Source: VAZQ01 sp963725185 (GTDB lineage: Bacteria; Pseudomonadota; Alphaproteobacteria; Rhizobiales; Xanthobacteraceae). From it: a DNA stretch of 64,000 nucleotides. The stretch is taken from positions 1 through 64,000 of the forward strand of contig CAVRXO010000009.1 in NCBI GenBank assembly GCA_963725185.1, given 5' to 3'. The notes under the pieces were generated by a model. The model saw only the letters and a list, made by a program, of their open reading frames with translations. It was not told where the DNA came from and searched no databases. The translations under genes and the position numbers were made by a program. This document shows, in pieces, positions 18,333-27,956 of this stretch. Positions within the stretch are counted from its first letter, which is position 1. Every line of letters starts with the position of its first letter.

Positions 18333-20612
18333 TCAACGCAGCAGGCCGCCTCCGCGGGAACCCGGCGGGGAGAACGATCCGTGTCCGCGCAAGAGGAGTG
18401 ACGGCGTTCGCGGCCCCTGGATCACGCCCGACGGGATCCGCGGCGCATGAAAGGTAGTCCCACGGCGGACCGGCTCGCGGGGCTCGTACACCTTCAATCG
18501 TCGCTTCAACTGTATTACGGGCGGGCGCTGGCAGGCGCCGTCGCGCACGTCTGCGCGCGGGCAGCACTGTCCGTTGGACAGTTTGATCTCGCCCTGCGGG
18601 CAGTTGCTCGGCGGCGGCGGCACGCAGCGGCCATCGCGTACATTCTGGCGGTCGCAGCACTGACCGTTGGGAAGCTTGATCTCCCCGCGCGGGCAGGCGT
18701 TGGGCGGCGGCACGCAGCGGCCGTCCTGCACATATTCGCGATCGCAGCACTGGCCGTCGGGCAGCCTGATCTGGCCGCGCGGGCAGGTGTTGGGCGGCGG
18801 CAGGCAGCGGCCGTCGCGCACATATCGGCGGTCGCAGCACTGGCCATCGCGCAGCCTGATCTCGTCGGGCGAACAGGCATTGGGCGGCGGCGGTAGGCAA
18901 CGGCCGTCGCGCACATTTTCGCGCGCGCAGCAGCGGCCATCGCGCAGCCTGAACTCGCCGCGCAGACATTCGCCACCCTCGCCGCCGGCTCCGATCAGCC
19001 CGAATGGTACCGCCAGCGGTACCGGCGCCAGCGCCTCGCCGCAGATCCGCCATATCGCGACGTCGCCGAGATGGCCGCGCGCGGTGGCGTCGCTGAAGCT
19101 GTCGTCGTAGTCCACGAAGTAGGTCTGCAGCGGCGGCACATCGGCGGGACGCACGAGTCCGATGGCGTTGCCCTGCAGGCCGTTCACAATCGCGGGACCG
19201 CTCGCCGCCAGCCGGGCCATGAGCGCCGGGTCGCCCGCCTTGCGCAATTGCTCGCCAGTGCTCCACAGGAAGGCGCTGCAGGCGGCGCGGTCGATCTGAC
19301 CGTTCGGGCTGTAGCCATAGCCGACGGCGACACCGCCGTTGCCGTTGCGCATTTGATCCGCGAATCCGATCGCGTATTCATCGGGATCGGGCGCCCAGCT
19401 GGTCGCGCCGCCAGCCGCAGCCGTCACGCTACGATAGCGCAAGACGCGGCCGACGCCTGCCTTGGCCAAGGCGCCGAAATCGTAAGCGCCGGTCGGCGCC
19501 GGCCGTTCGGCGAGCAGCATGCGGCCCGGATTATCGAATGTGATCTTGGAAATCTCGCTGCCGCCGTCCCACGGCGAAACCCGGATCTCGATGCGCGGAT
19601 CGGCGCCGAACGTACCGTCGGGCGAAATCGCCACGGACCAGATCTGCAGGCCGTCGGCGACCGCGTAATAGAGCCGGCCGGCCCGGACCGCGAGGCCATA
19701 GATCAGCCGCTCCAGTGGCGCATAGCCCCAGGTCGCCGGATTGCCCGGTTGGAATTGCGGATTGGCGATATCCAGACGCATCGCGGGATCGTACGGCACC
19801 GGCGCCAGGCCGGCCGCCATGCGGCCCTGCATGCCGTGATCGAAGCGGCTGCGTTCCCTGCCGGAAAGATCGAAACCGTGGATCATGCCGGTTTCGCGGT
19901 CGGCCACGAACAGCGTGTTGGAGGCGGCATCGAAAGCGAGCCCGCCGAGCGCAGGCCCCGAATTTGCCGCTCCATCAAGGGTGACGTTCGCAAACAGCCG
20001 CACCTCGCCGGTCACGCCGTCGATCCGCCAGATCGAGCCGGGCCCGCCGCCGAGCGCCGCCGGTCCAAATAGACCCGGCATGAAGGTCGCATTCGGCCCG
20101 CCCTGCTTGGCGCGCATCGGTGCGCCGTTAGGACTCGGCACGACGATCGGCAATCCGTAGGAGGAGGTCGCCGCCAGATAGATGTTCGGCGGTGTCGCGC
20201 TATCGAGCGCAACCGCGAACACTTGCCCGACCTGGCTCGCCGGCACGGTGAACGGCTTCGGCGCGCTCAACAGCTGCGCCTGCGGCGGTGCGCCGGGCGC
20301 CTGCAGATCCATGACCCGCGCGGACGGGCCGTTGAGATCGATCATGGCCTGATCGGCGGCGTCGGGGGGAAATGGCAAGGGCGGTTGCGTACCCGAGAAT
20401 CCGGTGACCACCGCGTTGCCGTCGATCAGGACTGCGGCCGCAGGCCCGACTTGTGCCAGCGCGGCTCCGGTGTCGAGCGCAGCCAGGCCGAGCAGCGTGC
20501 TGGCACCGACGAGCATCGCGATTGCAGCCATGCGGGCCCGTTTGCCGCCAGCCGCGCAAACCGCGGCCCACGGATCTCGGGCGCCCGCAGGAATGAGGGA
20601 ATTGCGCAACAT
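18333..20612 (-). CDS. Secreted protein with N-terminal propeller-like region and C-terminal cysteine-rich repeats
   Basis: This 759-residue protein has no function I recognise. A hydrophobic export segment (about 28-53, ending AALAQ) follows a basic start. Residues about 60-540 contain repeated short strands with phrases such as GSIWRIDGVTGEVRLF, LFVADRETGMIHGFDLSG and GRLYYAVADGLQIWSVAI, which suggest a beta-propeller. Residues about 555-705 hold five tandem units of about 30 residues, each with four cysteines in the order C, CC, C (for example CPRGEIKLPNGQCCDRQNV then RDGRCVPPPP), separated by proline runs. The tail is basic and glycine-rich. Disulphide-bonded repeats fit a periplasmic or surface location. 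The 18-kb neighbours give no hint of a pathway. Confidence 0.7.
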   Translation of the reverse strand: MLRNSLIPAGARDPWAAVCAAGGKRARMAAIAMLVGASTLLGLAALDTGAALAQVGPAAAVLIDGNAVVTGFSGTQPPLPFPPDAADQAMIDLNGPSARVMDLQAPGAPPQAQLLSAPKPFTVPASQVGQVFAVALDSATPPNIYLAATSSYGLPIVVPSPNGAPMRAKQGGPNATFMPGLFGPAALGGGPGSIWRIDGVTGEVRLFANVTLDGAANSGPALGGLAFDAASNTLFVADRETGMIHGFDLSGRERSRFDHGMQGRMAAGLAPVPYDPAMRLDIANPQFQPGNPATWGYAPLERLIYGLAVRAGRLYYAVADGLQIWSVAISPDGTFGADPRIEIRVSPWDGGSEISKITFDNPGRMLLAERPAPTGAYDFGALAKAGVGRVLRYRSVTAAAGGATSWAPDPDEYAIGFADQMRNGNGGVAVGYGYSPNGQIDRAACSAFLWSTGEQLRKAGDPALMARLAASGPAIVNGLQGNAIGLVRPADVPPLQTYFVDYDDSFSDATARGHLGDVAIWRICGEALAPVPLAVPFGLIGAGGEGGECLRGEFRLRDGRCCARENVRDGRCLPPPPNACSPDEIRLRDGQCCDRRYVRDGRCLPPPNTCPRGQIRLPDGQCCDREYVQDGRCVPPPNACPRGEIKLPNGQCCDRQNVRDGRCVPPPPSNCPQGEIKLSNGQCCPRADVRDGACQRPPVIQLKRRLKVYEPREPVRRGTTFHAPRIPSGVIQGPRTPSLLLRGHGSFSPPGSRGGGLLR

Positions 20613-20958
20613 GGCGGCTCTCCACGGCTGAAACGACTCTCGGTCATTGGTCGTTGCGGGCCACCGTGGGGTTCAGGCTGCTGGCGTGATGGAAGGCCTG
20701 TCACCAAGGTCGGTTGATCTGATTAATCCTCAGAGCGAGGAGAACAGTGACAAGTCTCGGCCCGCGCAGGCAAGTCACGGAGGTCGATCGATGTGGTTAA
20801 CCTTCGGAGAGCGGCGCCCAACGGCGCGCTCGATGTTGCCGTGGTGCCGATCGCGATCGTGTTGTCCGCACTCCGTGCGAAACCCGTGAAGGTCGCCGCA
20901 ATGACCAGCATCGCCGCGCAGAGCGTCCTGGATATTCAGCGTCTCCGCCCGCGGATCG
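20613..20958. other. Intergenic stretch between the repeat protein and aminopeptidase N
   Basis: This 346-base gap separates two minus-strand genes. A short minus-strand frame (20723-20911, 62 codons) begins with a hydrophobic stretch (MLVIAATFTGFARSA) and could encode a small exported peptide, but it has no clear family and no strong ribosome binding site. It is not called as a gene. Confidence 0.4.
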
Positions 20959-23616
20959 TCACGGTTTCCCGTCGCCGAGCGCGCGCGCCGCGATGTCGCT
21001 CACGTCCCGGGAAAGCGCCGGCGCTCCTGCCACGCGCGCCAGCGCGGCCTGCGCCAGCGCGCGGCGTGAGGGTTCGAGCACGCGCCAGCTCTTCAGGGCG
21101 GAGAGGAGACGGGCCGCCACTTGCGGGTTCTTGGAGTCGAGCGCCAGCACGGTATCGACCAGGAATCCGTAGCCGCCGCCGTCGACGCGATTGAACTGGG
21201 TCTGGTTTGCCGTGGTGAACGAGCCGATCAACGCGCGCACCCGGTTGGGATTGGCAAACGAGAAAGCGGCATGGACGGTGAGCGCCTTCACGCGATCCAG
21301 CGTCGCGGGCTCGGGAATGGCGGCCTGCAGCGCCAGCCACTTGTCTACGATCAGCGGATCGTGCGCATAGCGGGCGTAGAAATCGGCCAGCACGTCCGCG
21401 CGCTGCGGCACATCGCGCAGCGACAGGATTGCCAGCGCGGCCTGACGGTCGGTCATGTTGTCGGCGCCTTGATATTGCCGCGCGGCGAGCGCGACCGCGT
21501 CGCCGTGTTGGGCCGCGACCAGGAGGTCGAGACACACATTGCGCAAAGCGCGACGACCGGCGCCGGCCGCGTCGGGGCGGTAGGGCGCATTGTCGCCGAG
21601 ACGCTGATAGTGGTCGGAAAGCTCCTGCGCCAGCTGAGCGCCGATTGCGGCGCGCAGCTGGGAGCGGGCGGTGAAGATCGCGTCGGGATCGATGTCGCGG
21701 CCGATCTCGCGCGCAATGTCGGCTTCGCCAGGAGGCGTGAGCACCTGCGCCACGAAGGCCGGCTCGAGCTGCCGATCGGCGACGATCGCGCCGAGCGCAG
21801 CCAGAAAGCCTGGATCGTTGCGCGCCGTTCCGCCGGCGCGCAGCGCCGCCACATTGTCGACCAGGAGGCGCGTCGCCAGCATCTGCACGGCCTGCCAGCG
21901 ATTGAACGGATCGTTGTCGTGGGCCGCCAGGAACCGCAGATCATCGGCCCCGAGATTAGCGACCAGCCGGATCGGAGCGGAAAAGCCCCGGTTGAGCGAG
22001 GGCACCGGCGCTTCATCAACCTCCGTGAAATCAAACGCCTCGGCCGATTTGGTCAAGGGAATGATGCCGCGCTCGATGCGCCGTCCGTCCGCGAGCTTGA
22101 GCGCGATGTCGCTTCCGTCGCGCCCCACAAGCGCGAGCGCGAGCGGTATCACCATCGGCTCCTTGGTGGGCTGGCCCGGCGTCGGCGGCACCGTCTGGGC
22201 GACCTCCAGGCGGTAGCTCCTGGTCGCCGCCCGATAGGTTCCGTTGACCACGACCTCCGGCGTGCCGGCCTGGGAATACCAGAGCATGAATTGATCGAGG
22301 CTGCGGCCGGCCGCATCGGCGAAGCACTGCACGAATTGCTCGACGGTCGCCGCTTCTCCGTCATGGCGAGCGAAATAGAGATCCATTCCCTGGCGGAATT
22401 GGTCCGGGCCGAGCAGCGTCTTGAGCATGCGCACCACCTCGGCGCCCTTCTCGTAGACCGTGGTGGTGTAGAAATTGTTGATCTCATGATAGAGCGTCGG
22501 CCGCACCGGATGGGCGAGCGGTCCGGCGTCCTCGACGAATTGATGCGCCCGCAAGCCGCGCACGTCGCTGATGCGTTCGACCGGACGCGAGCGCTGGTCG
22601 GCGCTGAACTCCTGGTCGCGAAAGACCGTGAGGCCCTCTTTCAGGCAAAGCTGGAACCAGTCGCGGCAGGTGATGCGATTGCCGGTCCAGTTGTGGAAAT
22701 ATTCATGCGCGATGACGGCCTCGATGCCGGCGAAATCCGCATCGGTGGCGGTCGCCGGGCTCGCCAGCACGTACTTGTCGTTGAAGACGTTGAGGCCCTT
22801 GTTCTCCATGGCGCCCATGTTGAAGTCGGACACGGCGACGATCATGAACGTGTCGAGATCGTATTCGCGGCCGAAAACCTCCTCGTCCCAGCGCATGGCG
22901 CGCTTGAGCGCATCCATCGCATAGGCGCAGCGGTCCTCCTTGCCGGGCTCGACGAAAATGCGCAGGCCCACCTCGCGCCCCGACATGGTGCGGAAGCGAT
23001 CCTCGACCCAGCCGAGCTTTCCGCCCACCAGCGCGAACAGATAGCAGGGCTTCGGGAACGGATCGTGCCAGGTGGCGAAGTGGCGCGAGGTTCCGGGCAC
23101 TTGGCCGGACGCCACCAGGTTGCCGTTGGCGAGCAGCACGGGAGCATCGGCCCGATCGGCCTCGACCCTGGTGGTGTAGACCGCCATCACATCGGGCCGG
23201 TCCGGGAAATAGGTGATGCGGCGGAATCCCTCGGCCTCGCACTGGGTGCAATAGGTCGCGCCCGAACGATAAAGTCCCATGAGCTGGGTGTTGGCCGAGG
23301 GATCAAGCACGGTTTCGATCTCGAGCCGGAACGGCCGCTGTGGCGGTTGCGCGATGGTGAGGCGATCGGGATCCGCCACATAGAGCTCGGGCGCGAGCAC
23401 TGCGCCGTCGAGCTTGAGCGAGCGCAAGTCGAGGCCATCGCCGTCGAGGACGAGCGGGGCGGGGGCGGCGGCCTTCGGATTGGGCTTGAGGATGAGCCGG
23501 GCGCGCACGCGCGTGGCCTTGGGGTCGAGCGAGACATCGAGATCGACGGTCTCGACCAGCCAGTCGGGCGGGCGGTAGTCCTGCAGGCGGACGGGAGGAG
23601 CTTGCTCGGTGCGCAT
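20959..23616 (-). CDS. pepN: Aminopeptidase N (M1 family zinc metallopeptidase)
   Basis: This 885-residue cytoplasmic M1 aminopeptidase removes N-terminal residues from peptides during protein turnover. It has the exopeptidase motif GAMENKGLNVF, the zinc site HEYFHNWTGNRITCRDW (HEXXH) and the third ligand in KEGLTVFRDQEF, plus the long C-terminal helical domain of proteobacterial PepN. The start at 23616 (MRTEQAPPVRLQDY) gives the usual family N-terminus. The frame is open for another 38 codons upstream, but that part shows no similarity. Length is normal and no lesion is visible. Confidence 0.96.
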   Translation of the reverse strand: MRTEQAPPVRLQDYRPPDWLVETVDLDVSLDPKATRVRARLILKPNPKAAAPAPLVLDGDGLDLRSLKLDGAVLAPELYVADPDRLTIAQPPQRPFRLEIETVLDPSANTQLMGLYRSGATYCTQCEAEGFRRITYFPDRPDVMAVYTTRVEADRADAPVLLANGNLVASGQVPGTSRHFATWHDPFPKPCYLFALVGGKLGWVEDRFRTMSGREVGLRIFVEPGKEDRCAYAMDALKRAMRWDEEVFGREYDLDTFMIVAVSDFNMGAMENKGLNVFNDKYVLASPATATDADFAGIEAVIAHEYFHNWTGNRITCRDWFQLCLKEGLTVFRDQEFSADQRSRPVERISDVRGLRAHQFVEDAGPLAHPVRPTLYHEINNFYTTTVYEKGAEVVRMLKTLLGPDQFRQGMDLYFARHDGEAATVEQFVQCFADAAGRSLDQFMLWYSQAGTPEVVVNGTYRAATRSYRLEVAQTVPPTPGQPTKEPMVIPLALALVGRDGSDIALKLADGRRIERGIIPLTKSAEAFDFTEVDEAPVPSLNRGFSAPIRLVANLGADDLRFLAAHDNDPFNRWQAVQMLATRLLVDNVAALRAGGTARNDPGFLAALGAIVADRQLEPAFVAQVLTPPGEADIAREIGRDIDPDAIFTARSQLRAAIGAQLAQELSDHYQRLGDNAPYRPDAAGAGRRALRNVCLDLLVAAQHGDAVALAARQYQGADNMTDRQAALAILSLRDVPQRADVLADFYARYAHDPLIVDKWLALQAAIPEPATLDRVKALTVHAAFSFANPNRVRALIGSFTTANQTQFNRVDGGGYGFLVDTVLALDSKNPQVAARLLSALKSWRVLEPSRRALAQAALARVAGAPALSRDVSDIAARALGDGKP

Positions 23617-23689
23617 GGGAACTTGGTGGACCGGGCGGCCGGAATGGTCAAGGCGGCGAATGGCGAATGGCGAGTAGGGTCGCCGGCCC

Positions 23690-23740
23690 ATTTTTCCTGT
23701 CGCGCCTGCCCAATTTCCATGCGGATGCAATTCGACGGGG
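23690..23740 (+). repeat. Dispersed intergenic repeat, copy 1
   Basis: About 50 bases here (core CGCGCCTGCCCAATTTCCAT, 23701-23720) match, with roughly three quarters of positions equal by eye, a segment at 29957-30006 in the same orientation. Both lie upstream of genes in noncoding DNA. The nature of the repeat is unknown. Confidence 0.5.
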
Positions 23741-23983
23741 TCTGATCGTATCGGCCGAGGGCCTGCGGCGAGGCGAGCAGGCCGGCGGCTCGGACGAGCT
23801 CTTTCAATTCCGGCTCATATGCGTTAGGTCGGCCTCGTCCTGGGTCGGCCGCGTTGGCCACGGGGCGGTTCCCACAATCACGGCAGAGGGCCGGACCGGC
23901 GACGCGGGTGCGCCTCGACGCGTCGAGCTCGCCCGTCAGCTGGGAGGGGGTCTGCGGCCCATTTATGCGGCGTTTATGAGAGG

Positions 23984-24043
23984 GCGTCCGATCCTGTCTG
24001 GAATTTATATGCCCTCGTGAACATATATCGGGCGATCGGACGC
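23984..24043. repeat. Inverted repeat upstream of a small gene
   Basis: GCGTCCGATC (23984-23993) and GATCGGACGC (24034-24043) are exact complements separated by 40 bases. They lie just before the small gene at 24097 and could form a long-loop hairpin in its leader or bind a regulator. Confidence 0.55.
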
Positions 24044-24096
24044 GCGCGCGAGGCGCACATCGAGCGCGAAAACAATAAGAGCAAGGAGCGATCACG

Positions 24097-24273
24097 ATGA
24101 CCGTATTCTCTCTCAACGAAGCTCCCGTTGGTCACTTGGCCAGGGTGGTCGACTATGCCGTGCGGTTTTTGTCCAAACTCTTTCGCTCGGTGGCGAAATC
24201 ATGGATGGATTGGTCGAAATTCGAGTACGAGCTGTTCCGTGCCCGCTCCCGCAACGACGATCTTCGAGTTTAG
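24097..24273 (+). CDS. Small protein of 58 residues, function unknown
   Basis: An ATG at 24097 preceded by a strong AAGGAG ribosome binding site (24083-24088) opens a 58-codon frame ending in TAG. The product begins MTVFSLNEAPVGHLARVVDY and is basic and amphipathic in the middle (VRFLSKLFRSVAKSWMDW), ending RSRNDDLRV. It resembles in general size and charge the many small basic proteins of Rhizobiales, such as DUF1127 members, but lacks their conserved C-terminal motif. The good ribosome binding site and the position after a structured leader support a real gene. Confidence 0.5.
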   Translation: MTVFSLNEAPVGHLARVVDYAVRFLSKLFRSVAKSWMDWSKFEYELFRARSRNDDLRV

Positions 24274-24434
24274 GCGCGCTGCCGGCCGCGAGCCGACGCG
24301 CGCTGTTGTCGACCAGACTTCGGATGCCGCTCGCAGCTGATGTCGCCTGGCTTTGACGAGTGGGGCGTGAATCTGTTTCTCGTGAGTCACCTGGCACGCC
24401 TGCAACTGTTCGGTCTGCGCGCTGAAGCCGGAGA

Positions 24435-25457
24435 TCAGCTGTCTTGGCAGACTTCAGGGTTGAGCAGCAGAGCCGGACGGTCGCCCCGCATCATCGCCGC
24501 CATGCCCTGCGCGACCGAGGTTGCCTTGCGTGCCCGGAAATCCCAGGTCGCGTCGCCGTTATGGGGCGCAAGGATGACATTGTCGAGCTTGCAGAGGGCT
24601 TCCGGGACCCACGGATCCGGCGAGGCCTCAGGTTCGTCGGGGTAGGGTTCGTTCCAGTAGACGTCGAGGGCGGCGCCGGCGATCCGCCTCTCCTGCAGAG
24701 CGCGGATCAGCTCCGGCTCGTCGACGATCCGGCCGCGAGCCGTATTTATCAAATATGCCTCCGGCTTCATCAGATCGAGCTCGCGTCTGCCGATGAGCTT
24801 GTGCGTGGCCGAATTGTAGTCGCAGGCGATGCAGACAAAGTCGCTGCGCTGGATCAGGTCGTCGAGGCGCGGCGTCCACTCGACGCCGAGCGCCTGCTCC
24901 TTGTCGTGAGCAAGCCGCGTCCGCTTGGTGTACAGCACGCGCATCTCGAAGGCGCGAATGCGGGGCACCATAAGCAGGGCAAGCCTGCCCAGGCCGATCA
25001 GGCCGACGGTCCTGTTCGGGCAGCCCATCCCGATCATGGCCATGCTCTGCTCCTGGCGAAACTTGCCGCAGCGCGTGTAGCGATCGGACTCCGCCAGCCG
25101 ATGAGCAACGCCGAGCAGCATCGCCATGGTCAGGTCGGCAGTCGAGCGCGCCACGCTGATCGCGGGATCTCCCAGCACGATCGGGATCCTGCGCGCGTTC
25201 GCAGCTTCCATGTCGATATGGGGCGTCGATCCCAGCGCACCGATCCCATTCAGGTTCGGATTGGCGTTGATGACCTCGGCGGTCACGTTGGTTTCGTGCA
25301 TCACAAACAGCCAATCGGAACGCTTGGTGTTGGCGACCAGCTCGTCCACGCTGATCTGCCGGTCCATGTATGGATAGACCGACACATCTGCGGCCTGGCG
25401 CAGCACGTCGAGCGCGACCTCGGGGATCGGCTGAACCACAAAGACCCTCGGCCTCAT
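24435..25457 (-). CDS. D-isomer-specific 2-hydroxyacid dehydrogenase family protein, paralogue H1
   Basis: This 340-residue NAD(P)-dependent oxidoreductase interconverts 2-oxo and D-2-hydroxy acids in its family. The Rossmann motif is VGLIGLGRLA, the catalytic arginine lies in LINTARGRIVDE, the acidic partner in LDVYWNEP and the histidine in LAPHNGDATW. A long insertion rich in charged residues before the Rossmann fold (SDRYTRCGKFRQEQSMAMIG) is shared by all seven paralogues in this window. It is the last gene of the operon that begins at the riboswitch near 29.9 kb, about 50 bases after solute-binding protein P1. Substrate is unknown. Confidence 0.88.
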   Translation of the reverse strand: MRPRVFVVQPIPEVALDVLRQAADVSVYPYMDRQISVDELVANTKRSDWLFVMHETNVTAEVINANPNLNGIGALGSTPHIDMEAANARRIPIVLGDPAISVARSTADLTMAMLLGVAHRLAESDRYTRCGKFRQEQSMAMIGMGCPNRTVGLIGLGRLALLMVPRIRAFEMRVLYTKRTRLAHDKEQALGVEWTPRLDDLIQRSDFVCIACDYNSATHKLIGRRELDLMKPEAYLINTARGRIVDEPELIRALQERRIAGAALDVYWNEPYPDEPEASPDPWVPEALCKLDNVILAPHNGDATWDFRARKATSVAQGMAAMMRGDRPALLLNPEVCQDS

Positions 25458-25509
25458 CGCGAACGCTCCGGCTTGAATTGGTCAACCCGTCCCGCTTCGG
25501 ATGCCAGGG

Positions 25510-26575
25510 TCAGGATGCGGCGAATTTGCGCGCCTGGTCGATTAAACCAGCCCCGATCCGGCCGACGGCCTCCTTGTAGACAATCTCCAGCTTATCGGAG
25601 AAAGCCTTGGGGTTCTCCATCGCGCCCACCTGGATTCCTTTTTCCTTCAGGAAGTCGAGCGCGGTCTTCTCGGCTTCGAGGGTCTCCTTCACTTGGGCTT
25701 CCGCAGCCGGCTTGCCGGCGGCACGGACGACCGCCTGGTCTTCCGGGCTGAGCTTGTCCATGAACTTCTTCGAAACCATCAGCAGATTTACCAGGCTGAA
25801 ATGGTTGGTGATCGTCATGTATTTCTGAACCTGATAAAGCTTCAGCTCGATCATATCGGCGAGAGTCTTGTCGGTACCCTCGACCAGGCCGGTCTGCAGC
25901 CCGGTGTACACAGCGGTAAGGTCCACGACCGCCGGAATTGCGCCGAACGCCAGCATCGTATCGCGCTGAATCTCTGCTCGTGCCCACCGCCATCTTGAGG
26001 CCGACCATGTCGGCCGGCGTCCGGACCGGCCGCTTGTTGTTCGATATGTTGCGGGAACCGTCGCTGGAGAAGCCCAGAACCTCGCATCCGAAGGCTTCGT
26101 TTATCTTCGGCAGGAGCTGCGTCCCGACTGGGCCGCTGGCGAACTGCAGGACTTGCTCCACGTCCCGATACAGGAACGGGAGGTTGAACACGTCGGTTTC
26201 CGGGACGGCCGCGCTGACATGCGACATGTCGGCCATGACGCCATCGAGCGAACCCGCCTTGATGGAGTTCATCATCGGACCGTTGCCGCCAAGCTGACCG
26301 TCAGGATAGATCGCAACCTGGACGCGGCCGGAGGTGCCGCGTTCAACCAGCTCTTTCAGCACCACGGCCGATTTGGTATGGGGCGCGGCCATCGGGCTGT
26401 CGCTGCCAAACCGCATCGTAACGGCGGCGCGGGAGCGTCCGATGATCGCGAACGTGCCAAAGGAGGCTCCGGCGCCTAGCACAAGGCCACGCTTGAGCAC
26501 GCTTCTGCGCGTGAGGAGGCGGCCCGCTGCCGCCGCCTTCGGTTTTCCGGGATGCTTGCTTTCTTGGCTCGTCAT
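25510..26575 (-). CDS. TRAP transporter solute-binding protein (DctP family), paralogue P1, frameshifted
   Basis: This is a periplasmic receptor for a TRAP transporter. It starts at 26575 with a long N-terminal segment and a twin-arginine-type signal (LLTRRSVLKRGLVLGAG). The family core is clear: VTMRFGSDSPMAAPHTKSA, SGRVQVAIYPDGQLGGNG, DVFNLPFLYRDVEQ. After KMAVGTS (about 25975) the homologous sequence IQRDTMLAFGAIP continues in another frame to 25510. One extra base in the minus-strand read AGCAGAGATT explains the break, because all other copies read SKIQRD there. It follows DctM in the operon and precedes H1. The operon therefore carries two receptors (P2 and P1) for one permease. Confidence 0.85.
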
Positions 26576-26663
26576 TGCATCGACTCCCTCTGTTAGACTC
26601 TTGTTCAAGCGATTCTCAAGCCGGCACGCGCAGCCGCGTGGTGTGCCGCGCGTGCGACCTTCC

Positions 26664-27956
26664 CTAGTTGGCCACCCCCAACAGGCGTGGCAGAAACATC
26701 GAAAAACCCTCCACATAGGTGATGATCATCATCGTCACGATCAGCACGCCGATGAAGGGCAGGAGCGGCCGAATGACCTGCTCGAGCGGCACCTTGGTGA
26801 TCGCGCAGGCGGTGAACAGGCAGTTGCCGGCGGGCGGATGCGCCATCCCCAACGCGATATTGACCTCGACCAGGATTCCGAAATGGATCGGCTGGACCCC
26901 GCGCGCGACCGCCATCGGCGTCAGGATCGGCATCAGGATCAGGATCGCCGGCGTCGTATCGACGAAGGTGCCGATCACGAAGAACAGAATCTGGACCAGA
27001 AGAAGAAAGACGAATTTGTTGGTGGTGACTGCATCGACTCCGGCGGCGAGTTCGGTAGGGATTTGGTAGATCGTGAGGGTGTAGCTCAGGATCGCGCTCA
27101 TGGCGATGACGGTCAACACCATTCCGGCGATCTCGATGGTCTCGATGAACATCGTGGCAAGACGCGTGACCGTGAGAGTGCGGTATACGATGGCGGTCAG
27201 GAGGATGCCGTAGACAACCGCCACGGCCGAGGCTTCGGTCGGGGTGAAGACGCCGCCCAAGATCCCTCCGAGAATGATCACGATCATGAACAGGCCGGGC
27301 ACGGCCTTGAATGCCGCCCAGCATACCGCCTTGAGATCAAACGGCTCTTCCACCTTTCCGAACCCGTTCTTGCGGGCGCTGTAGATGACGAGCAGGATGA
27401 GGCCGAGCGCATTGATGCAGGCCGGAATGAGGCCGGCTGCAAACAGGCCGGCGATCGACATGTTGGCTACGACGCCGATGAGTATGAAATCCGTCGACGG
27501 AGGTATCAACGTCGACGTTGCGCCCGCCGCCGCCAGGAGCGCGGCCGCGAATCCTGCGGGATAGCCCTGTCGTCGCAGTCCCGGCAGTGTGACCTTGCCG
27601 ATCGCCGCGGTGTCGGCCGACGACGAGCCCGAAATGCCGTGAAAGAACAAAGCCGCGACGACGATCGCGGAGCCCAGCCCACCGCGCCCGCGGCCGATCG
27701 TCATGTTCGCCACGTCCATAAGGCGGCCGGCAATGCCGCCTTCCGACATGATCGCCCCGGCAAAGATGAACAGGGGAATTGTGAGGAATGGAAAAGAGTT
27801 GAGCTGATTGAAGACCTGCTCGGTGAGTGCCGGCAGCAGCAGAAAGCCGTCCGGATGAAGCAACAGCCCGGTGAGACCGGCGCCCCCCATGGCGAACGCG
27901 ATCGGCACTCCCAATGCCAGCAAGACCAGAAATGCAATAAGGATGACGACGCTCAT
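26664..27956 (-). CDS. TRAP transporter large permease subunit DctM
   Basis: This 430-residue membrane protein is the ion-coupled translocation subunit of a TRAP transporter. About twelve hydrophobic helices are visible, with family motifs AEGGIAGRLMDVANM-like (here SEGGIAGRLMDVANMTIGRG), FHGISGSSSADTAAIGKVTL, LIPPSTDFILIGVVANMSIA and GGVFTPTEASAVAVVYG. It overlaps the DctQ gene by four bases (ATGA), so the two are translationally coupled. Compared with the two plus-strand DctM proteins (49213 and 51805) it is clearly more distant, so the transporters in this region belong to two lineages. Confidence 0.94.
   Translation of the reverse strand: MSVVILIAFLVLLALGVPIAFAMGGAGLTGLLLHPDGFLLLPALTEQVFNQLNSFPFLTIPLFIFAGAIMSEGGIAGRLMDVANMTIGRGRGGLGSAIVVAALFFHGISGSSSADTAAIGKVTLPGLRRQGYPAGFAAALLAAAGATSTLIPPSTDFILIGVVANMSIAGLFAAGLIPACINALGLILLVIYSARKNGFGKVEEPFDLKAVCWAAFKAVPGLFMIVIILGGILGGVFTPTEASAVAVVYGILLTAIVYRTLTVTRLATMFIETIEIAGMVLTVIAMSAILSYTLTIYQIPTELAAGVDAVTTNKFVFLLLVQILFFVIGTFVDTTPAILILMPILTPMAVARGVQPIHFGILVEVNIALGMAHPPAGNCLFTACAITKVPLEQVIRPLLPFIGVLIVTMMIITYVEGFSMFLPRLLGVAN

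Noticed and set aside
21121..23745. Long open plus-strand frame opposite pepN
   Set aside because: The minus strand carries a complete aminopeptidase N with all motifs. The antisense frame has no similarity to any family.
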